Shown: piece by piece, positions 21,352 to 31,429 of the stretch
Position numbering within the stretch: position 1 is the stretch's first letter
Layout of the letters: each line of letters starts with the position of its first letter
Assembly: GCA_005879315.1 (NCBI GenBank)
Contig: VBLC01000039.1
Coordinates: 1 to 64,000, forward strand
Reading direction: 5' to 3'
DNA: 64,000 bases
Origin: Deltaproteobacteria bacterium
GTDB taxonomy: Bacteria > Myxococcota > Myxococcia > Myxococcales > 40CM-4-68-19
Made by a program: the position numbers and the translations under genes
The notes under the pieces: generated by a model
What the model saw: only the letters and a program-made list of their open reading frames with translations
Database searches by the model: none
Told to the model about the DNA's origin: nothing

Positions 21352-22559
21352 TGGACGAGCGATCGCTCCCCGACGCGAACCTGCCGCCGTTCGAAGGCGG
21401 CCGCTCGCTCCTGCTCGGCGGCGCGGCAGCGGGCGCCGCGGGCCTTCTCTTGACGCTGATCGGGGGTTTCATTGCGCCCAAGGCCGCGCTTTATTCTTAT
21501 TTGATCGCATTCGATTACTGGCTCGGTCTATCGCTCGGCGCGCTCGCGCTGGTCATGGCGCACAATGTCGCCGGCGCGCGCTGGAACGTGGTCATCCGCC
21601 GTCTGGGCGAAACGATCGCCGCCGCCGTGCCGCTCTTCATCGTCCTCTTCGTTCCGCTCCTGCTCGGCGCGCGGTACGTCTGGATCTGGATCGACCCGCC
21701 GCAAGAGCTGGCGAAGGAGACGCTGCGCCTGCTGCAGTACAAGAAGCCCTATCTCAATTTCAACTTCTTCCTCGCCCGCGCCGTCATCTATTTCGTCGTC
21801 TGGTCGGCCCTCGCCCTTCTCCTCCGCGCCTGGTCGGTGCGGCAGGACGAAAGCGGCGAAGCGCTCCTCACCCGCCGGCAGCGCAAGCTCTCCGCGCCCG
21901 GCCTGGTCCTGCTCATTCTCACCGCGACCTTCGCTTCCTTCGACTGGCTCATGTCGCTGCAGCCGGCGTGGTTTTCCACCATCTTCGGGCTCTACGTTTT
22001 TACCGGTGGATTCGTCGGCTCGCTCGCGCTCCTCTGCCTGATCGTCACCGGCCTCCGCTCCGGTGATTCGGCGCTGGGAAAGATCATCAGCGCCGATCAT
22101 CAGCACAATCTGGGCAAGCTCCTCCTCGCCTTCGTCTGCTTCTGGGCCTACATGGCCTTCTCGCAATACATGCTCATCTGGGCGGGCAATCTCCCGGATG
22201 AAGTGACCTGGATCGTCGCGCGCAGCCGCGGCGTCTGGCGACCGGTCGGCATCCTCATCTTGCTCGGGCATTTCCTCGTGCCTTTCTTCCTGCTTCTTTC
22301 GCGCGACCTGAAGCGGAGCCGTCAGGGCCTGGCGGCGGTCGCCGCGTGGATGCTCGTCATCCATTACATCGACCTCTATTGGATCGTCATGCCCGCTTCC
22401 AGCCTCGATGGACTGGGGCTGCACTGGACGCATCTGACCGCGTTCATCGGCGTCGGCGGCGCCTCGGTGGCTGCCGCCGTCTTCCTCTTGCGCGGCGTGC
22501 GGCCGCTGCCGGTGCGCGATCCTTACCTGGAAGATTCCTTGAGGTACGTGCAGCCGTGA
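21351..22559 (+). CDS. actF: Alternative complex III subunit F, membrane protein
   Basis: 402 residues, about ten transmembrane helices. It is an ActC homologue of the quinol:cytochrome c oxidoreductase group, with hallmark segments such as FASFDWLMSLQPAWFSTIFG and ISADHQHNLGKLL. The start is taken at the ATG that forms a TGATG overlap with actE; a GTG one codon earlier is also possible. Confidence 0.92.
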   Translation: MDERSLPDANLPPFEGGRSLLLGGAAAGAAGLLLTLIGGFIAPKAALYSYLIAFDYWLGLSLGALALVMAHNVAGARWNVVIRRLGETIAAAVPLFIVLFVPLLLGARYVWIWIDPPQELAKETLRLLQYKKPYLNFNFFLARAVIYFVVWSALALLLRAWSVRQDESGEALLTRRQRKLSAPGLVLLILTATFASFDWLMSLQPAWFSTIFGLYVFTGGFVGSLALLCLIVTGLRSGDSALGKIISADHQHNLGKLLLAFVCFWAYMAFSQYMLIWAGNLPDEVTWIVARSRGVWRPVGILILLGHFLVPFFLLLSRDLKRSRQGLAAVAAWMLVIHYIDLYWIVMPASSLDGLGLHWTHLTAFIGVGGASVAAAVFLLRGVRPLPVRDPYLEDSLRYVQP

Positions 22560-22954
22560 CCTATCAGCCCTCCCGCTCGACCGAGACCATCTCTCCGCCC
22601 GCGGCGCAGGCAGAGGAAGCGATCCACTGGGGCAAGGTCATCGCCATCGGTGCCGGCTCGCTGGTCGCTTTTGCCATCGCCATCTGGATCAGCTGGGGCT
22701 ACATGCGCGCCCGCGAAAAGCTCTTGCAGCCACGCGGGCCCGATCCGATCCCCCTCGATGTCGGGAAGATCGACATCGGGATCGTCGAGCAGGTCCCCTT
22801 CGACATCACCCGCTCGTTCGCCGCCTATCGCAGGGACCGGATGGACCGCCTCGAGCACTGGGGATGGGTCGATCGCAAGCAAGGCCTGGTGCACGAGCCC
22901 ATCGCAAAAGCGATGGACGAGGTCGTTTCCGAGCTGTCGGGGAAGAAGAAATGA
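22556..22954 (+). CDS. Small single-helix protein of the act cluster
   Basis: 132 residues from a GTG that overlaps the actF stop (GTGA). One transmembrane helix (VIAIGAGSLVAFAIAIWISW, ~25-45) precedes a polar domain that includes DITRSFAAYRRDRMDRLEHW. Position and topology match small accessory proteins found in act clusters, but I cannot assign it to a named subunit. It overlaps the SCO gene start. Confidence 0.7.
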   Translation: MTYQPSRSTETISPPAAQAEEAIHWGKVIAIGAGSLVAFAIAIWISWGYMRAREKLLQPRGPDPIPLDVGKIDIGIVEQVPFDITRSFAAYRRDRMDRLEHWGWVDRKQGLVHEPIAKAMDEVVSELSGKKK

Positions 22955-23706
22955 CCGCCGCGCTCCTGGCGATCCTCCTCGCGCAGGCCGAGGTCGACGT
23001 GGTCGAAAAGCTGGGCGAGCGCCCGGCTGACGCGGTGTTCATCGACGCACAGGCGAATCGCGTTTCGCTCCGCCAGCTGACAGCGCGCGGCAAGCCGGTC
23101 TTGCTCACCTTGGTCTATTTCGATTGCCCGATGCTCTGCAGCCTGGTGCAGAAGGGCGTGATCAAGGCATTGAATGAATCGGGGTTGCGCCTCGGCGCGG
23201 ACTACCATGGATTGACGGTCTCCTTTTCCCCGCGCGATACCGCCAAAGAAGCCCAGCTTCGGCAAGGCGGATATCTGCAGACACTCGCCAATGCCGAGCG
23301 TGCTGCGCCGACCGATTGGCCTTTCCTGACCGGCGGGGAGACTGCCATTCGCGCTCTGGCCGATTCCGTCGGCTTCCACTACCGCTGGGATGCCGAGTCG
23401 CAACAGTTCGAGCATCCCGCCGTCAGCGTCATCCTCGGACCGGACGGCACGATCTCCCGCTATCTCTATGGAATCGAACTATCGCCCCGCGACCTGCGGC
23501 TCGCCATGGTCGAGGCCTCGCAAGGCAAGGTGGGCACCGCGCTCGACCGGGTCATTCTCCGCTGCTTCAAATATGACCCCGCCTCGCGCAAGTATCATTT
23601 CTACCTGATGGGCGCATTGCGGCTGGGCTCGGGCGCCGCTGCGCTGGCCCTGCTCGTCATGCTCGGCGCGCTCTGGCGGCGCGAACTGCGAAAGGGCTCG
23701 GCATGA
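22951..23706 (+). CDS. SCO1/SenC-type copper chaperone
   Basis: 251 residues. A thioredoxin-like fold with the CxxxC copper site in LVYFDCPMLCSLV. The SCO motif histidine would be expected near the C-terminal half, but the region reads LSPRDLRLAMVEA, so I could not place it with confidence. A C-terminal hydrophobic helix (GAAALALLVMLGALW) may anchor it. Members deliver copper to the CuA centre of oxidase subunit II, which is the very next gene and overlaps it by four bases. Confidence 0.88.
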   Translation: MTAALLAILLAQAEVDVVEKLGERPADAVFIDAQANRVSLRQLTARGKPVLLTLVYFDCPMLCSLVQKGVIKALNESGLRLGADYHGLTVSFSPRDTAKEAQLRQGGYLQTLANAERAAPTDWPFLTGGETAIRALADSVGFHYRWDAESQQFEHPAVSVILGPDGTISRYLYGIELSPRDLRLAMVEASQGKVGTALDRVILRCFKYDPASRKYHFYLMGALRLGSGAAALALLVMLGALWRRELRKGSA

Positions 23707-24732
23707 ACGAGCTCTTGCGCCGGCTGCTCTTCCTGCCCGACCAGGCGTCGACGTTCGCGCGCGACATCGATCAGCTGCACTATTTCGTCATCGTCACCAC
23801 CTTCGTGATGTCGACCGCGGTGGGGCTCACCACTCTCTTCTTCTTCGTCCGCTACCGGCGCCGGTCCGAGACGCAAACGACGCCGCACATCGAGCCGACC
23901 TGGTGGATGGAGCTGGGTTTCATCGGCACGCCGCTCTTCTTCTTCATGCTCTGGTTCTTCCTCGGGTTCCGCGAGTTCGTCCGACAGCAGACGCCGCCCT
24001 CCGACGCCATCGATGTCTACGTGATGGCGAAGAAATGGATGTGGAAGTTCGCCTATCCCGACGGTCCGAACGCCATCAACGTCCTGCGCGTGCCGGCGGG
24101 ACGCAACGTGCGCCTGTTGATGACCTCGCGCGACGTGATCCATTCCTTCTACGTTCCCGAGTTCCGCATCAAGCAGGACGTCTTGCCCGGCCGATACACC
24201 CAGACCTGGTTCAATGCGGTGCAGCCGGGCCGCTATCAGATCCTCTGCGCCGAATATTGCGGAGCGGGACACTCGATCATGCGCGGCGAAGTCATCGCCC
24301 TCAAGCCGCAGGAGTTCGAGGACTGGCTCAGTCAGCAGAGGCGCGGACTGGTCGCCAGGCAGGACAGCTCGCCGACCGGCCTGGATTTCGCTCCGGCCCT
24401 GGGAAACCTGGTCGATCAGGGCCGCCGCATCGCCGCCGAGCAAGGCTGCTTGAAGTGCCATACCACCGACGGCACGCGGCACATCGGGCCTACCTGGCTC
24501 GACCTCTATCATCGCAGGGAGAAATTGCAGGACGGCAGCATCATCGACGCGGACGAGGCCTATCTGACCGAATCGATGATGGAACCCACCGCCAAGATCG
24601 TCGCCGGCTTCCAGCCGGTGATGCCCAGCTTCCAGGGGAAGATCGCTGGTCCCGAGGTGGCCGCGCTGGTCGAGTACATAAAATCACTGCAGAGCGACGT
24701 GGTCCGCACCGGACCGTCGGAAGGACCCGCAT

Positions 24733-24755
<23 letters not shown>
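23703..24755 (+). CDS. coxB: Cytochrome c oxidase subunit II with fused cytochrome c (caa3 type)
   Basis: 350 residues. Two N-terminal transmembrane helices, a cupredoxin domain with the CuA ligands in LCAEYCGAGHSIM, then a C-terminal cytochrome c domain with heme site CLKCH and MPSFQG as the likely axial methionine region. The fused heme domain defines the caa3 type, which takes electrons directly from the upstream complex. Its end overlaps coxA by 23 bp. Confidence 0.95.
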
Positions 24756-26374
<1,619 letters not shown>

Positions 26375-26385
<11 letters not shown>

Positions 26386-27028
26386 GGCGGCGCAAGGGCT
26401 GCCGGAAGGCATCCTCGCCCATCACTTCTCCTCGCTCGAGCGGCAGAACGAGGCGATGCGCCTCGGCATGTGGCTCTTCCTGGCCACCGAGATCCTGCTC
26501 TTCGCCGGCCTTTTCACCGGATACGCCGTCTATCGCTTCCAATTCCCGCTCGCCTTTGCGGAGTGCAGCCGCCATCTGGAGATCGCGCTTGGCACGCTCA
26601 ATACCATCGTCTTGATCACCTCCAGCTTTACCGTCGCGCTGGCCATCCATTTCGCGCGCACCGACCGGCGCCGTGCGGCCGTCATTTGCCTGGTGCTGAC
26701 CATCGGCTTCGCGCTGGCGTTTCTCGGCATCAAGGCCGTCGAATACACGGCGCACTTCCACGAGCGATCGCTGCCGGGAAAGTACTACGCCTTCGAGGGG
26801 GTGAAGATCCTGGGCGCGGCGATGTTCTTCACCATGTATTTCCTCATGACCGGACTGCACGGAGTGCACGTCGTCGCGGGAATGAGCGTGCTCTCCTGGC
26901 TTTTGTGGCGGACTCTGCAGGGGCGCTATTCGTCGAGGTACTACACTGGCCTGGAGATGGGCGGGCTCTACTGGCATCTCGTCGACCTCGTCTGGATCTT
27001 CCTCTATCCGCTGCTTTACTTGATCTAA
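26375..27028 (+). CDS. coxC: Cytochrome c oxidase subunit III
   Basis: 217 residues with five to six membrane helices. Conserved segments include GMWLFLATEILLFAGLFTGY, FGIK-like FLGIKAVEY and GLHGVHVVAGM, and a terminal YWHLVDLVWIFLYPLLYL. This is the short, seven-helix-minus-two form found with caa3 oxidases. It overlaps coxA by 11 bp. Confidence 0.95.
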
Positions 27029-27037
27029 GGAGAAGAA

Positions 27038-27433
27038 GTGGCCGAGAGCGCGACCCAGCATCAGCACGAGACTCACGACCAGCATTCGGCGGTGCCCTAT
27101 GTCGTGGTGTGGATCGCGCTGCTCGTCTTTACGGCGGTCACCTATCTGACCGGCATCCAGCATTTGGGGAAATGGGCCTTGGCCATCGCGCTCGCCATCG
27201 CCTGCACCAAGTCGGCGCTGGTGGCTCTCATCTTCATGCACCTGCGGGAATCGAGCGGCGCCACGCGGCTGGTGTTCGTGACCTCGCTGGTCTTTGTCGC
27301 GCTCCTGCTCTTCTTCACCGTCTCCGACGTCGCCACGAGGTTCACGCTGGCGACGCCGGCGGGGGCGCCTTTCGGCACAGAGCGATCGCAGCCCGAGGGC
27401 CTGCTCGAGCACGAAATGCCGGCGGAAGAATGA
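27038..27433 (+). CDS. coxD: Cytochrome c oxidase subunit IV family protein
   Basis: 131 residues from a GTG start preceded by AAGGAG. A His-rich N-terminus (HQHETHDQH) leads into three membrane helices, including TKSALVALIFMHLR, the typical motif of small prokaryotic subunit IV. Last gene of the respiratory operon; only six bases separate it from the convergent DUF2795-like gene, and no obvious intrinsic terminator is present there. Confidence 0.9.
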   Translation: MAESATQHQHETHDQHSAVPYVVVWIALLVFTAVTYLTGIQHLGKWALAIALAIACTKSALVALIFMHLRESSGATRLVFVTSLVFVALLLFFTVSDVATRFTLATPAGAPFGTERSQPEGLLEHEMPAEE

Positions 27434-27439
27434 GCGCGC

Positions 27440-27727
27440 TCAGGGATGCCGCTTCGGGTCTTCGTCGACGTGATTGATGTTCGGCCGTGCGGGACCCTCC
27501 GCGGTACCTGCGCCGAATCTCCGCTCGGCCTCGGCGAAGTCGCGCAGCACCTCCTCCTGCGACTGATAGCGCTCCTTGGGAAGCGACTTGAGGAAATTGA
27601 TCACTTCTGCCGGAGCCTCACTGTCCTCCGCGGTTTCGATGATTTCATCGCGGGCCGCGGGAAATTCGACCTGTGCAACGTGCCAAGCCGGGCTCCGCGC
27701 GGGGTTCTCGCCGATTCCTCTCGCCAT
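27440..27727 (-). CDS. DUF2795-like small protein
   Basis: 95 residues, no signal or membrane segment. The core (EVINFLKSLPKERYQSQEEV) resembles the small DUF2795 fold found in many soil bacteria; function unknown. The C-terminus is polar and probably disordered. Assignment is from resemblance of the core and the size. Confidence 0.55.
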   Translation of the reverse strand: MARGIGENPARSPAWHVAQVEFPAARDEIIETAEDSEAPAEVINFLKSLPKERYQSQEEVLRDFAEAERRFGAGTAEGPARPNINHVDEDPKRHP

Positions 27728-27781
27728 GCACTCAACCTAGGCTGTTCCTTCCCTGGTGGCTCGCTCCTGCGCCGGGCGGCC

Positions 27782-28726
27782 CTACAGGCAGCCGAAATCG
27801 AGCAACGGGCAGCGGAAGTCGAAGGAGCAGTTCCGCCGGTCGGGCATCTGCACGGCGAGGCTCGCCCAGGCCTCGCCGCCCCGCCCGTCGCGCGCAACGA
27901 GCCAGAGGCGGCTGCTGGCCGCCGCCAGCGCGGTCAACGTGACGAGCCCGCGCTCGGGCACCGGGTCGCCGGGGGCTGGCTCGTCCGCCACGTCGCTGCC
28001 TGCGACCGGACGTCCGAGCGGCCCGTATTGCGCGTGCGGCATGGTGAAGAATGAATAGCTGATGCGCTCGGTCAGCTGGACGGTGCGCCCGGCAAGATCG
28101 GTGACTTGATAGGTCTCCTGCGCGCCGGGGGAAAGAAGAGGGCGGAGCCAGACGGTTTCTGATACCGGAAGCTCGATGAATCCCTCGTCGGCAACCACGC
28201 GATCGCCCCCGGATCCGCTCAGAGCGAATCCGGTCAGGGAAAACGAATGATTGGGAACGACTCCCGGCAATGCGGGGCTGAAGAGCAGCAGCTTCGACGC
28301 GGTGACCGAGACATTTCCTCTTTCCACGAGCACTTCGACCTGCACCCTGACTCCGCCATACCCGGCCAGCGGGTCCGCCTGCAGCGCAGCCCGAATCTTT
28401 TCTGGAAGGACCTGCAACTGCATGTCCGAGCTGCCGTCCGCGGTCACTTCCCAAGGCTGGTCGGGCGGACAGGGACCCTCTGGGTGCGGAACGCAGGCGC
28501 GCAAGTGCACCTGTTGCTCCGAAGGACCACCGGGATAGACCACCAGCGCGCGCAGTGAGACGGGCGGCGCCACGAAGGTGACCGGATCGTAAAGCACCTC
28601 GGGCGGATCGGCCCGCACCGCGAGGATGCGCAGGTCGCTCACCACGCTCGCGGGTGAGAAACAAGGGTCATAGAACGAATTGCACGCCGCCAGCGCAGCG
28701 CATGTCGTCAGCGCGGCCCGCTTCAA
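27782..28726 (-). CDS. Lipoprotein of unknown function, coupled to TonB receptor
   Basis: 314 residues from a TTG start overlapping the receptor stop (TTGA), chosen because it opens a clear lipoprotein signal (LKRAALTTCAALAACNS). The mature protein looks beta-rich, with paired cysteines (RACVPHPEGPCPP) and a Cys-rich C-terminus (RNCSFDFRCPLLDFGCL). No catalytic motif is seen. Coupling to the TonB-dependent receptor suggests it is a surface partner or ligand-binding lipoprotein of that receptor; this is inference from context. Confidence 0.7.
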   Translation of the reverse strand: MKRAALTTCAALAACNSFYDPCFSPASVVSDLRILAVRADPPEVLYDPVTFVAPPVSLRALVVYPGGPSEQQVHLRACVPHPEGPCPPDQPWEVTADGSSDMQLQVLPEKIRAALQADPLAGYGGVRVQVEVLVERGNVSVTASKLLLFSPALPGVVPNHSFSLTGFALSGSGGDRVVADEGFIELPVSETVWLRPLLSPGAQETYQVTDLAGRTVQLTERISYSFFTMPHAQYGPLGRPVAGSDVADEPAPGDPVPERGLVTLTALAAASSRLWLVARDGRGGEAWASLAVQMPDRRNCSFDFRCPLLDFGCL

Positions 28727-31284
28727 AACGAGACCTTCGCCCCGACCGAGGCGAGAAAGGGCAGTCCATGCACGGTATCCGATTCCTGGAAGCGAAAATC
28801 GTAGAGCGTCGCCTCGGGATTGCGCCGCCCCAGCACGTTCTGGAAATCGACATAGAGCTGCAATCGCCCGTAATCGCCGACCCAGATGTTGTTGAGCTCG
28901 AAATCGATCTGCAAGAAGGTCGGCAGCCGCGTAGCCCCGAATGGCAATGTTGCGGTCACGTAGTTGCCGCTGTCGGCATTGAAGGTGACCGGGCCGACCG
29001 GCTCCGCGACCGGATTGCCGCTGGCGATGCGCACGCGGGTGGCGAATTCGACATAAGGCGAAGGCCGCCAGCCGACGAGGAGCGTGAAGATGTGCGGCTG
29101 ATCGAAAGCAGTGGGACGCCACGACTGCCACGGGCCCGGCAGCTCGCGAGAGCGAGAGAGCGTATAGGCAAGCCAGCCATAGAGCCGTTCGGTGAACTCG
29201 CGCCGGATCAACACCTCGAGACCGAGTGAGCGGCCGATGCCTGAATTCAATTGTAATGGATTGTCATAGGTGCCATCACCATTCGCGCGCGGCTGGGCAG
29301 GAAAGACCAGCGAACGGCGCCGGCTCAGATAACCTTCGACCTTGATCGACCACAGATCGCCGAACTTCCTCTCCACGCCCGCGCCCATCTGCTCCGCCGC
29401 CTGTGGCAAGAGCCCGGGATTGCCGATCACTTGATCGACTTGCTCGGCCGTCGGCGCCTGGTGATAGAGGCCGGCATAGGCATAGAGCGCGGTCGGCTCG
29501 TTCAATTCGAAGCGCGCCCAGAGGCGCGGGTCGAGCACCGCGTAGGTATGTCCGAGCCAGTGCATCTCCTCGAGGCGCAGTCCGGACGTGAGCCGCAGCC
29601 GGCCGCGGCGCCATTCCACCTCTGCGTATTCGCCGAGGCTGGAGAAGACCTTCACGCCGTTGAGCCTCGCCTCCTCGGCATTGGGCGCTCCCACGCTGCG
29701 CAGTTGCTGCTCGTAGAGGATGTCGAGGTCATAGGAGACGCGATTCATGAGGAGGTCCAGGCCTGCGCGCAACTCGAGATTGTCCCCCTGCCGCGCGATG
29801 ATCCCGCTGCGGAGCCCGGTCGAGAACGTCCGGTCCCGCTGGCTTTGCGGTCGCGAAAAGGCGCCGGCGCCGATGCCGGAAGAGGAGGAATTGGAGAGAT
29901 CGAATCCAATCATCGGCGCAATGTTGAAGGAGAGCGCGTCGCTCACCCGCCGCTCCCAGGCGAAGCGGGCACGGTGGAAGCCGATGCGTTTTCCCAATTC
30001 GAGCGGCACCGAGCCGCGGCCGCCGCCCACCTGCGCGAAGGAATCGTCGCTGCCGTAGAGTGTCAGGGACAGGCGATCGCGCCGCGTCGGCCGCCAGTCG
30101 GCGCGGCCCTGATAGTCCCAATAGACGGGCAGGGTGATCTCCTTGTTGGGCTCGGTGGTCAGTTCGATGATGGGATTGATGTAGCTGCGGCGCGCGCCCA
30201 GCGCGATCTGCGCGTCGTCGCCGATCGGCCCTCGCAAGAAGGCGGCGCTCTTCTGCAGATCGGCGGCCAGGCTCCCGTGCCAGCGGTCGTCGGTGCCGCG
30301 GCGGCTCTGCACCGCCACGACGCCGGCCAGGCTGCGGCCGAAATAGACGCCCGCACCGCCGGGATAGAAGTCGATCTTCTCGACCATCTCCTCGCCCAGC
30401 ACCGAGGGGCCGTTCAAGAGATGATAGAGAATGGGAATCTGCTGCCCATCGATATATGCGCCGGTATCGACCGCCGGTGCGCCTCGCACGATCAACTGGC
30501 CGCCGGTGTAGGGGATGCGCGCCAGCCCAGGCAGGTTCTCGATCACCCGCAGCGGATCGCCGCTCGATCCGGGCACGTTGCGCAACTCCTCGTGGGAGAT
30601 CGTCTCCTTGGTGGGCGCGAGCCGCGCCTCCTTCTCGCCCGGCACGGTGATGGAGAGGTCGGAGACGGCGCTGCGGCGCAGATAGACGATGTCCGGCTCA
30701 GGCGCGCCTGGGCCGACCTCGATGCGCTCCTGGGCGCGGAAATAGTCTGGCGCGATCACCACCAACACTTGCGAGCCGCGTGGCAGCGACATCGACCAGC
30801 GGCCCCGCGCGTCGGTGCTGGTGGCGATGCCGAGGCCCTGCGCGATGACATCCGCGCCGGCGACGGAGAGCCGCGTCCCTTGCGACAGGACCTGCCCGCG
30901 CACTTCGCCGAAGGGAACGAAAGGCGCATGCGGCCCGGCGCGCTCGCGGTTGACGAGGTATCGATAGATGAAGCGAACGTGCGAGGGCGCGGGCTGGCCG
31001 CGCAGCCGGCCGGGCGCGAAGGTGGCCTGCTCGAGCGCATCGCGCGCGCCGCGGGCGAAGCCGGCCTCGTCGCTGACGTCGCAGTCGGTGCGCTCGACCG
31101 TTCCGGCGGCGCTGATCTGCAAGTCGCAGGGAATGTCGGCTTCGATGCCGCGGAGGAGAGCCGTCATCGGATAGTCGGCGGCCTTCCATTCCAGGAGCGA
31201 GGGCGAGGCGACGTACCCCTGCTGTGCACGCAGCGGCAATGCGCCGAGCACAGCGAGGAGGAGCGGACGCAAGCGGCCGTACAC
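28723..31284 (-). CDS. TonB-dependent outer-membrane receptor with N-terminal TonB-like domain
   Basis: 853 residues. Signal peptide ~1-20; residues ~36-110 resemble a TonB C-terminal domain (DLQISAAGTVERTDCDV, then a helix and the VRFIYRYLV strand). A carboxypeptidase-regulatory-like beta domain follows (~125-205, GEVRGQVLSQGT...TDARGRWSM), then the plug (~225-335; LIVRGAPAVDTGAYIDGQQI, GGAGVYFGRSLAGVV) and the beta-barrel to the C-terminal phenylalanine. It imports an unknown ligand across the outer membrane. The attached TonB-like domain is the unusual part. The lipoprotein gene follows in a 4-base overlap. Confidence 0.9.
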   Translation of the reverse strand: MYGRLRPLLLAVLGALPLRAQQGYVASPSLLEWKAADYPMTALLRGIEADIPCDLQISAAGTVERTDCDVSDEAGFARGARDALEQATFAPGRLRGQPAPSHVRFIYRYLVNRERAGPHAPFVPFGEVRGQVLSQGTRLSVAGADVIAQGLGIATSTDARGRWSMSLPRGSQVLVVIAPDYFRAQERIEVGPGAPEPDIVYLRRSAVSDLSITVPGEKEARLAPTKETISHEELRNVPGSSGDPLRVIENLPGLARIPYTGGQLIVRGAPAVDTGAYIDGQQIPILYHLLNGPSVLGEEMVEKIDFYPGGAGVYFGRSLAGVVAVQSRRGTDDRWHGSLAADLQKSAAFLRGPIGDDAQIALGARRSYINPIIELTTEPNKEITLPVYWDYQGRADWRPTRRDRLSLTLYGSDDSFAQVGGGRGSVPLELGKRIGFHRARFAWERRVSDALSFNIAPMIGFDLSNSSSSGIGAGAFSRPQSQRDRTFSTGLRSGIIARQGDNLELRAGLDLLMNRVSYDLDILYEQQLRSVGAPNAEEARLNGVKVFSSLGEYAEVEWRRGRLRLTSGLRLEEMHWLGHTYAVLDPRLWARFELNEPTALYAYAGLYHQAPTAEQVDQVIGNPGLLPQAAEQMGAGVERKFGDLWSIKVEGYLSRRRSLVFPAQPRANGDGTYDNPLQLNSGIGRSLGLEVLIRREFTERLYGWLAYTLSRSRELPGPWQSWRPTAFDQPHIFTLLVGWRPSPYVEFATRVRIASGNPVAEPVGPVTFNADSGNYVTATLPFGATRLPTFLQIDFELNNIWVGDYGRLQLYVDFQNVLGRRNPEATLYDFRFQESDTVHGLPFLASVGAKVSF

Positions 31285-31384
31285 CAGTGAACCTTGTCTT
31301 CCCCGAGAGAGTCATGTTCTCTCGCGCCTGTGGCGCGGGTGCAATGGAAGATGTGCGACTCGCGCACCTTCGACCCCTTTTTGT

Positions 31385-31398
31385 CTACCCCGGGGTAG
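31385..31398. promoter_or_regulatory. Perfect 14-bp palindrome upstream of the cyclic-di-GMP gene
   Basis: CTACCCCGGGGTAG reads identically on both strands. It lies 31 bp before the ATG at 31430, in the 145 bp region between two divergent genes, which suits a dimeric regulator binding site. It has no T-tract, so it is unlikely to be a terminator. The bound protein is unknown. Confidence 0.45.
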
Positions 31399-31429
31399 TG
31401 ACTATCGTGCCCCGCCAGGAAGGAGTCTC

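Noticed and set aside
31353-31380. GTGCG-CGCAC hairpin followed by CCCCTTTTT as an intrinsic terminator
   Set aside because: The stem is only five base pairs and the T run is separated from it by several bases; too weak to call.
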